From positions 1 through 40,578 of the forward strand of contig JADLCC010000120.1 in assembly GCA_020847425.1 (NCBI GenBank): a DNA stretch of 40,578 nt, read 5' to 3'. The notes under the pieces were generated by a model. That model did not search any database. It was not told the origin of the DNA and worked only from the letters and a program-made list of their open reading frames with translations. A program made the position numbers and the translations under genes. Below, one piece after another: positions 35,299 to 40,578 of the stretch (its first letter is position 1; each line of letters begins with the position of its first letter). The DNA is from Saprospiraceae bacterium (GTDB lineage Bacteria; Bacteroidota; Bacteroidia; Chitinophagales; Saprospiraceae).

Positions 35299-35994
35299 AT
35301 GCAAACTTTGGAAAACAAAGTAATCATCTACGACGACGTTTGTCCGCTTTGCCAGGCCTATACCGGCGCTTTTATCAAAATGGGCTGGCTGCACTCCCGC
35401 AGCGGCTTCGCCGAGAGCTCCCCTACCCTGCTGGCCCAAATAGACCTCGACCGCGCCCGGCATGAAATCCCGCTGCACGATACCCAAACCGGCGAGACCT
35501 TGTACGGGCTGGATGCCTTGTTCCTGATTTTGGGCACAAAACTGCCCTGGTGCCGGCCCCTGTTCCGGCAGGCATGGTTCCGGGCAGCCGTCCGGCAACT
35601 CTACCAACTGATCACCTACAACCGGCGGATCATCGCCGGGAGCCGGCCGCCCCAGGAGGGTTTTGACTGTGCCCCCGACGCCAACCTGTTCTACCAGCGG
35701 CTGTACGTGGGGGTGGCCGGCGCCCTGACCGCATTGGTGCTGTGGAACAACCGGGCCGATTGGACGCCGGCGCTGTTGGTTCTGGCGCTGGTCAACGCCG
35801 CACTCCTCCTCTACGGCTGTTGGAAAGCCGCCAGGCCGCTCGTTTTTGCCGGGCACTGGGCTACAGTGGGGCTGCTGCAAGTGGTGCTTTGGGCGATTAG
35901 CCCCATAGCCGCTGCAGGCGTGCCGCTGGCAGCCGCCCTGGGTCTTTGGTGTTGGGGGAAGCGTTGGGATCTGGCTACACAGCGCGAGGTTTAG
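35299..35994 (+). CDS. DCC family thiol-disulfide oxidoreductase-like membrane protein (DUF393)
   Basis: A 231-aa protein. The N-terminal half has the DUF393 signature VIIYDDVCPLCQAYT with a CxxC pair (~15-18), then LYGLDALFLILG. The C-terminal half has three to four hydrophobic segments (LYVGVAGALTALVLW, ALLVLALVNAALLLYGCW, TVGLLQVVLWAISPIAAAG). DCC proteins have a thioredoxin-like motif but their substrates are mostly unknown. The stop codon overlaps that of the convergent dehydrogenase gene by 4 bases. Confidence 0.85.
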   Translation: MQTLENKVIIYDDVCPLCQAYTGAFIKMGWLHSRSGFAESSPTLLAQIDLDRARHEIPLHDTQTGETLYGLDALFLILGTKLPWCRPLFRQAWFRAAVRQLYQLITYNRRIIAGSRPPQEGFDCAPDANLFYQRLYVGVAGALTALVLWNNRADWTPALLVLALVNAALLLYGCWKAARPLVFAGHWATVGLLQVVLWAISPIAAAGVPLAAALGLWCWGKRWDLATQREV

Positions 35995-37208
35995 CAGACG
36001 TTTTCTGTCACAAAATCGCTGAGGTAGGCGTAGCGCTCCGTCAGGTGGCCGTTTTCGGCAATCACCGCCCGTGTGATCACGGCGCTGTCCTGCGCGTGCA
36101 GCAGTTCTGGCAAGATATTGTCGATCAATTGATTGCCAAAAAAGCCGGAGGCATCGCGGGGCAATTCGGAGGGCAGATTGTCGATGGCCATGACGTCGAT
36201 GGAATCCGGCTGGCAGGGCGCGCATTCCTGTCCGGTGTAGCGGTGGATGCCGAATACCGGATCGGCGATGGTACTGGCGCGCAGGGTCACCGGGACGGAA
36301 GAATCCGGCATGATGTCGCAGGAAATATCGCCGATGACCTGGATAGTGAAGCGGGCGTCGGCCATTTCGGCTGCGGTAAAGAACATGGGGGCCTTTTTAT
36401 CGTAGAAAATACCATTGATAAAAATATCGGCCCGGTGGGCAAACGGTGCGAAACGGCTGATGTATTCGTCGCCGTGGGCATAAAAATGGGCTTTGTCAAA
36501 AATTTTCGGTCCGCTGCGGTGTTGCACATAGTCTTGTGCGAATAACTGGGTAAACACCGGAACGTTGTAATCGTGGTGGAGAAAATCGCGGGGTGAAACC
36601 TGTCGGATGCCCATGTCGTGCAGGTTGCGGATGGCGCCGGAAGCCACGCGGCCACCGCCGGTGAGCACGATGCGCAGGGGAGGCAGTTGGAGGCTGGCGT
36701 AGGTTTCTTTCACCTTGGCATAGTCGTGGCAGTCGCACATGCGGGGCAGTTGGAAGGCGCCGCTGCGTTGGCCAAAGGTGAACAGTGTGTTGTGGGCGCC
36801 CACGAGGCCGGCATAAAAGCCGAACGCAATGAGGCGGTCGCCGGCCTCGTCGGTGAGGACCTCGTAGTCGATCAGGCGGATATGTTTTTCCAGCACCACC
36901 TGGAGCAGGTGGCGGTTCTGGTGTTGTTTTTTGATGGTATGGGAAAAGAAAAGGTAGGTTTTGCCGGGGATGAGTTGGTCGACCGGGACCTCTTTTACCC
37001 CGAGCAACACATCGCAATGGCTGAGGTCGCTGCAGAGTTCGATCCCCTGCGCCTGGTATTCTGCATCGGTATAGCAGCGGATTGGGGATGGCTCGACCAG
37101 CACATTGACTGAAAATTCTTGTTTGATCCGGGCGCATTGCTGCGGCGTGAGCGGCGTGCGCGCATCGGGCGGTACTTTTCCTTCCCGGATGATGCCGATG
37201 TTGAACAT
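35991..37208 (-). CDS. Lysine-ketoglutarate reductase/saccharopine dehydrogenase-like NAD(P) enzyme
   Basis: I choose the ATG at 37208 (MFNIGIIREGKVPPDARTPL), giving 405 aa; the frame extends 52 codons further but that part is not family-like and would include the promoter. The N-terminal alanine dehydrogenase/transhydrogenase-type domain is clear: IREGKVPPDARTPLTPQQ, NVLVEPSPIRCYTDAEYQ, LGVKEVPVDQLIPGKTYLFF, SHTIKKQHQN, LIDYEVLTDE and AFGFYAGLVGAHN. These resemble LYS1-type saccharopine dehydrogenases, which join or split lysine and 2-oxoglutarate. A nucleotide-binding loop (IVLTGGGRVASGAI, ~residue 185-200) follows. The exact reaction is inferred. Together with the nearby ornithine aminotransferase it suggests amino-acid catabolism. 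Confidence 0.82.
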   Translation of the reverse strand: MFNIGIIREGKVPPDARTPLTPQQCARIKQEFSVNVLVEPSPIRCYTDAEYQAQGIELCSDLSHCDVLLGVKEVPVDQLIPGKTYLFFSHTIKKQHQNRHLLQVVLEKHIRLIDYEVLTDEAGDRLIAFGFYAGLVGAHNTLFTFGQRSGAFQLPRMCDCHDYAKVKETYASLQLPPLRIVLTGGGRVASGAIRNLHDMGIRQVSPRDFLHHDYNVPVFTQLFAQDYVQHRSGPKIFDKAHFYAHGDEYISRFAPFAHRADIFINGIFYDKKAPMFFTAAEMADARFTIQVIGDISCDIMPDSSVPVTLRASTIADPVFGIHRYTGQECAPCQPDSIDVMAIDNLPSELPRDASGFFGNQLIDNILPELLHAQDSAVITRAVIAENGHLTERYAYLSDFVTENVC

Positions 37209-37300
37209 ATTCGTGGTGTTGTGTCTGGTTGGGCAAACAAAAAATGCGCCAGGCCTGTTACCTTGGCACATACCGGCGTCTATATTCCGGATTTGCCGCG

Positions 37301-37308
37301 CAAAGGTA
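37301..37308 (-). promoter_or_regulatory. -7 promoter element (TACCTTTG, minus strand) for the dehydrogenase gene
   Basis: Exact TAnnTTTG motif on the minus strand, followed by GC-rich sequence and the start codon at 37208 about 90 bases downstream. It supports the shorter start chosen for the gene. Confidence 0.6.
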
Positions 37309-37411
37309 GACGTTTCCACCCTGTAATCCACACACAGGAAGAAGTTAAGGAGGGTTTTCCGCAAGGAAAAAATATCACCGCAAGCCGAACTTCCTGATCA
37401 CCGATTTCGTT

Positions 37412-37419
37412 TACCTTTG
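37412..37419 (+). promoter_or_regulatory. -7 promoter element (TACCTTTG) possibly serving tmRNA
   Basis: Exact motif 160 bases before the mature tmRNA 5' end. If used, the precursor would include the hairpin-forming repeat at 37428-37572, which processing would have to remove. A closer promoter is not obvious. Confidence 0.45.
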
Positions 37420-37427
37420 CTAATCAA

Positions 37428-37572
37428 ATGTGATCAATGTGGCCAATGTGGCCAATTGTTGAATGGAATGAATTTTTGTAATTTTTAAAATTCAACAATT
37501 GCCCACATTAAAAAAATTGGCCACATTAGCACATTGACCACATTGGCCACATTCATCCAATTGACCACATTT
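37428..37572. repeat. CCACATTGGCCACATT-type repeat cluster with a 19-bp hairpin
   Basis: Repeated 8-9-base steps of CCACATTGG, CACATTGAC and their inverse fill this gap. Positions 37446-37464 and 37490-37508 form a 19-bp stem with one mismatch (ATGTGG...CAATTGTTGAAT). No gene is seen in 37209-37579 other than promoter motifs and this cluster. Confidence 0.85.
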
Positions 37573-37579
37573 ATAAATT

Positions 37580-37950
37580 GGGCCTGTCCTGGTATTGACG
37601 GGAAAGTGAAGTCGCCTCGTAAGCATGCCAGAGCATAAGCGGTTACTCTGTAAAAACTAACGCTTAAACATTACCTGGCAACTATCAGTATGCCATGGCT
37701 GCCTAATCTACTAGATTAGAAGGCCTTTATGCCGCACGGTTGAGGTTCCATACACATTGTGCCGCGTATAACCACTTTGGGACTAGTTGGTAGAACGCCG
37801 TTACTGCCAGCGAAACTCTAACGGCTAAGGTGTGATCGTGTCTGCTCCCGAACCAGCCCCACACTCGAAAATCCAAATCGGGAACTAAGCATGTAGAAAG
37901 CGTTGTGGCGCTTTGTCCGGACGCGGGTTCGACTCCCGCCAGGTCCACCA
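37580..37950 (+). ncRNA. ssrA: Transfer-messenger RNA (tmRNA)
   Basis: A 371-base tmRNA. The 5' end GGGCCTG pairs with CAGGTCC before the encoded 3' ACCA, forming the 7-bp acceptor stem, and the T-arm GCGGGTTCGACTCCCGC is intact. The tag frame at 37677-37706 encodes GNYQYAMAA and stop; with the alanine from the charged end the tag would be AGNYQYAMAA. The YAMAA ending agrees with Bacteroidota tags. tmRNA frees stalled ribosomes and marks the product for degradation. The gene is in one piece, not permuted. A terminator-like hairpin follows. Confidence 0.97.
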
Positions 37951-37955
37951 CTTCA

Positions 37956-37996
37956 AAACGCAATGTTCTGTTTTTCAGAATGTTGCGTTTTTGTTT
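37956..37996 (+). terminator. tmRNA terminator
   Basis: AACGCAATGTTCTG and CAGAATGTTGCGTT form a stem with two central mismatches around TTTTT, followed by a T-rich tail (TTTTGTTTTG). It begins only a few bases after the tmRNA 3' end. Confidence 0.75.
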
Positions 37997-38136
37997 TGGG
38001 AATAGTCGTGGTGCCTTCGGTTATTTTATGGCGTATTTCGGGTGGATTTTGACAGATTGAAGCAGAACCACTAAACCAGCAGGCAGGTGTATTTATTGGA
38101 TTCTCCTAAAGCAATGGGCCAACCAAAGGCGTATCC

Positions 38137-38181
38137 AACCATCCAACTCTCCAACCTTCCAACCATCTAACCATCTAACCT
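38137..38181. repeat. TCYAACCN array abutting a stop codon
   Basis: Five to six 8-base units (TCCAACTC, TCCAACCT, TCTAACCA and similar) run directly into the stop codon (38182-38184) of the metal-binding lipoprotein gene. In that gene's transcript the array would be the first part of the 3' untranslated region. Confidence 0.85.
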
Positions 38182-39090
38182 TCATTCCTCCACCGCAAGC
38201 ACAAAATCAGCCGTGTGCACCTTGCCCTCCGTCTGAAATTGCATCCACATCCGGTATAAACCTGGTTTGGCAAAGGTGGTGTGCAGGTCAAAAGCCCCTG
38301 CTTGCACATCAGGGTGTACGTGCTCGTAGGTTTTATCCTCCAGCCCCACCAGCACTACGTGCGCTTTGGCGCCCAGGTAGTTTTCAAAGTCGCTCACATC
38401 CAGCGGCCGGCCGGCCTTTTTCACCTGGCCCGTAATGTGCAGTGCTTTGTTGGTCAGCCACTTACCGCCCATCGGAGTGAGGCTTACCTCGTAGCCATCC
38501 ACCAGCACAGTGGCCCGGGCTGCTGCATACGTCACTGGTTGTGGAGCCGGGCCGCTCACCCGCAGGGGTAGTTTTTCGACCTGGTGGCCAGCCCCGGCGG
38601 GCTTGTAGTCGGCAAACAGGAAATATTGTCCGCCCTGCGGGAAGGTGTAGGCCAGGTCCAATCCCGTGCCGTTGTACTCCGGGTGCTGGTGATCGAACCA
38701 GGACAGGTCCTCCGACACCAGAATCAGGTGCATTTTTTTCTCGTGTACCACATCCAAGGGCACCGCTTCACCCGGCTTGCCGGCGATACCCGGCGTAAAC
38801 CGAAGTTGGACTGGCTTCCCCGCTGCTACCGCTGCCGGTTCTGTAGCCAAGGCCACTACATACGTTTGGGCAGTCGCACCGGTCTGCACGGCCTGCAAAT
38901 CCATGTTACACACCGGACAAGTTCCCGGCTGCTCGTACAACTTGCCTTTTTCACAATCCATCGGACATTGGTACCGCGCGCCGGCCACCGCCGTTTGAGC
39001 CGCATCGGCATGTTGATGGGTGTGGCCTCCCTGACAAGACAAAAACCAGGCGGCAAAAAATACCACGGACAAAAACATTGAGTATTTCAT
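38182..39090 (-). CDS. Heavy-metal-binding lipoprotein
   Basis: A 302-aa protein with a lipoprotein signal peptide ending at LSC (Cys19), so it is anchored to a membrane. A His-rich stretch (GGHTHQHADA) follows, then a heavy-metal-binding domain, YQCPMDCEKGKLYEQPGTCP then VCNMDLQ (~38-66), with the CPM...CPVCNM cysteine/methionine pattern found in copper/silver efflux proteins. The remaining ~230 residues form two beta-sandwich-like halves rich in His (FDHQHPEYNGTGLDLAYTFP; TYEHVHPDVQAGAFDLHTTF). A role in periplasmic copper or similar metal capture is likely. It lies downstream of a CusB-type adaptor gene on the same strand, separated by a 406-base repeat-bearing gap. Confidence 0.88.
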   Translation of the reverse strand: MKYSMFLSVVFFAAWFLSCQGGHTHQHADAAQTAVAGARYQCPMDCEKGKLYEQPGTCPVCNMDLQAVQTGATAQTYVVALATEPAAVAAGKPVQLRFTPGIAGKPGEAVPLDVVHEKKMHLILVSEDLSWFDHQHPEYNGTGLDLAYTFPQGGQYFLFADYKPAGAGHQVEKLPLRVSGPAPQPVTYAAARATVLVDGYEVSLTPMGGKWLTNKALHITGQVKKAGRPLDVSDFENYLGAKAHVVLVGLEDKTYEHVHPDVQAGAFDLHTTFAKPGLYRMWMQFQTEGKVHTADFVLAVEE

Positions 39091-39266
39091 AGTTTTTAAT
39101 AGTTTTTAAATAAAAAAAATCATTCTTCTGCCTGATCCACAATCCTTCAGACAAAAGAAAATAAAGGCCCCTCCAAGCATCTAACCGTTTCTGTGCGCCA
39201 CAACGTTTTACTGTTGAAGTGCGCCGGAAAGTTTTGTTGCCTTCGTTGGCGTCCCGCCAACTACGT

Positions 39267-39324
39267 TCGAGATCCTGGCATGCCCTCGCTCCGCCGTTGC
39301 TGTTGGCGGGACGCCAACAGCAGC
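39267..39324. repeat. Dispersed hairpin element, copy 2
   Basis: Matches 2011-2068 over about 58 bases with a single-base gap in each copy. Like that copy it is followed by a microsatellite-like array and then by the stop codon of a minus-strand gene. Confidence 0.75.
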
Positions 39325-39340
39325 AACCACAACTACCCGA

Positions 39341-39496
39341 CCAACCCTCCAACTTTCCAACCCTCTAACCATACAACCTTCTAACCATACAACCCTCTAA
39401 CCATCCAACCTTCTAACCATCCAACCTTCTAACCTTCCAACCCTCTAACCTTCCAACCCTCTAACCATCCAACCTTCTAACCATCCAACCCTCCAA
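39341..39496. repeat. Long TCYAACCN array abutting a stop codon
   Basis: About nineteen 8-base units alternating mainly between TCTAACCN and TCCAACCN, ending at the stop codon (39497-39499) of the adaptor gene. Units are imperfect and there are no spacers, so this is a microsatellite rather than CRISPR. Confidence 0.9.
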
Positions 39497-40578
39497 TCAT
39501 TGGTTGAAATACACCATTTTCAATTGATACGTGCCGGTCGTCACGTAGCGTTCGCCCGCTTCCAGGCCATTGGCCACGACGGTGGTGGTGCCGTTGTCGG
39601 CACCGGTTTTCAGGTACTGGAGCCGGTAGCGCTCGGCGCTGGTTTTGACAAAAACCGCCGGCATACCGCTGATTTCGGTGACGGCACTGTTGGGCACCAG
39701 CAAGGCGCGTTGGCTCTGTTGCTCGAAAATCCGGACGTTGACAAACTCGCCGATTTTGAAATCCCCGGCGGCATTGTCTACTTCAAACAGGGCGATTTGC
39801 GATTGGTTGGTCGGGTTGATGCTGTTGGGCATGGCCAGGAGCCGGATCTGGCGGCTCTGATGCTCGTTGTTGGAACATTCGATCTGAAAATCCCGCGCCG
39901 CATGGAGGATCTCGGCGTCTTTGTCGTACAACTGGGCTTCCACGATCACTTTAGCCGGATTGAGCAACACAAACAGTGTTTCGCCGGCATTCACCGTGGC
40001 GCCCGGCGCTCGCGAAAACGGCTCCACCCGGCCGCTGATCGGCGCTCGAAGGCTGAAAAACCGGACATTCTGCGCTCGAGCCTCGCCATACAAGCGCTGG
40101 AACAAATCGTGGTTCTCCCGGGCGCGTTGCAGGCGAGCCCTTGCTTCGTCGAGATCGCGTTGCGCAATGATGTCTTTCAGGCTACTCAGGCGGTCCACCG
40201 CCTGTTGGGCTGCACCCTCTTCTGCCACCACCGCATTTTGCTCACTCTGCCAATCGACCTGCGTGCCGGCATCCACGCTTTGCTCCACCACTGCGAGTAC
40301 CTGCCCTGCCCGCACCGTCTCCCCAACTCGGACCCGCACGGAGCGCAAGGTGCCGGCCAACGGCGATTGTACCGTGGCTTTGCCCATTGCCCCCGGCACC
40401 ACTGTGCCAAACAAGGTGATCGTGGGCGTAAATCGATCCACCCCCGCCCGGGCAATGGTCACGTCGAACAAAAACTGCGTTTCCTTGGGAATCAGAATTT
40501 CCGAGGCAAATCCATTCCTTTTTTCATCGTGTTCCTCGTCACCATGTGCCAACGCCGCATGCCGATCGGGCAAGGGCA
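39497..40578 (-). CDS. RND efflux periplasmic adaptor subunit (CusB/HlyD family), partial
   Basis: The gene runs off the window edge; about 360 residues of the C-terminal part are seen and the true start lies outside. The lipoyl/barrel-hybrid halves are clear (SPLAGTLRSVRVRVGETVRA, then FFSLRAPISGRVEPFSRAPG), separated by a coiled-coil hairpin (~130-165; AQQAVDRLSSLKDIIAQRDL). The beta-barrel and membrane-proximal domains follow (NAGETLFVLLNPAKVIVEAQ, LLVPNSAVTEISGMPAVFVK, GLEAGERYVTTGTYQLKMVY). It joins an inner-membrane RND pump to an outer-membrane channel. The His-rich visible N-terminus and the metal-binding lipoprotein next door favour metal efflux. Confidence 0.9.
   Translation of the reverse strand, partial: PLPDRHAALAHGDEEHDEKRNGFASEILIPKETQFLFDVTIARAGVDRFTPTITLFGTVVPGAMGKATVQSPLAGTLRSVRVRVGETVRAGQVLAVVEQSVDAGTQVDWQSEQNAVVAEEGAAQQAVDRLSSLKDIIAQRDLDEARARLQRARENHDLFQRLYGEARAQNVRFFSLRAPISGRVEPFSRAPGATVNAGETLFVLLNPAKVIVEAQLYDKDAEILHAARDFQIECSNNEHQSRQIRLLAMPNSINPTNQSQIALFEVDNAAGDFKIGEFVNVRIFEQQSQRALLVPNSAVTEISGMPAVFVKTSAERYRLQYLKTGADNGTTTVVANGLEAGERYVTTGTYQLKMVYFNQ

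Larger units (their letters stand above)
39091..39496. other. 406-base gap with hairpin element and array
   Basis: No credible gene. It holds an AT-rich leader for the lipoprotein gene, a hairpin pair built from GTTGGCGTCCCGCCAAC at 39245-39261 and its inverse at 39301-39317, the dispersed element at 39267-39324, and the TCYAACCN array at 39341-39496. Confidence 0.75.

Noticed and set aside
37727-37963. 78-codon minus-strand frame
   Set aside because: It lies entirely across the tmRNA gene and its acceptor end.
39341-39496. CRISPR-like appearance of the TCYAACCN array
   Set aside because: Units are 8 bases, contiguous and imperfect, with no unique spacers and no cas genes.

Overview
The window looks like a chromosomal segment from a moderately GC-rich Bacteroidota bacterium, probably of the Saprospiria/Lewinella type. 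The evidence is three secreted proteins with type IX secretion (T9SS) C-terminal sorting domains, many TAnnTTTG-type -7 promoter motifs (several TACCTTTG), DUF4199 and BNR/DUF1080 proteins, a tmRNA whose tag ends in YAMAA, and many low-complexity intergenic arrays. The genus is an inference.

Layout. 1-3425: an extradiol dioxygenase/YceI pair, a 640-base repeat-filled gap, an AraC regulator and the both-ends-truncated relic of an esterase. 3426-8522: a large exported BNR/sortilin-like protein fused to DUF1080, convergent with a SUKH (SMI1/KNR4) protein. 8544-15250: an AT-rich accessory segment with a DUF2971 protein, an IS end, a 295-aa unknown, a 136-bp MITE with a perfect 9-bp target duplication, a 1292-aa unknown protein and a truncated IS4-type transposase. 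15375-18507: a two-gene unit joining an E1/ThiF-nitroreductase fusion (Rv1355c/MoeY type) to a possible GNAT-fold protein. 18689-23483: two T9SS cargo proteins. 23650-28264: an ECF sigma factor, an overlapping membrane anti-sigma-like protein and a TPR-CHAT (caspase-fold) protein in one operon.

28292-35994 runs mostly on the plus strand: an MsbA-type ABC exporter, a T9SS protein, a membrane-anchored LuxR-type regulator, a DUF4199 membrane protein, an outer-membrane-like protein, ornithine aminotransferase and a DCC/DUF393 protein. 35991-40578 holds a lysine-ketoglutarate reductase/saccharopine dehydrogenase-like enzyme (minus), the tmRNA gene (plus), a heavy-metal-binding lipoprotein and the 3' part of an RND/CusB-type adaptor (both minus). 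The last two probably belong to one metal-efflux locus.

The most notable structures are: (i) the 295-aa/1292-aa unknown pair, whose probable operon spacing is restored if the MITE is removed; (ii) the sigma/anti-sigma/CHAT operon; (iii) the E1-nitroreductase/GNAT-like pair; (iv) two equal-length 99-bp copies of a terminator module with paired stem changes; and (v) microsatellite-like arrays that run up to stop codons, twice preceded by the same hairpin element.
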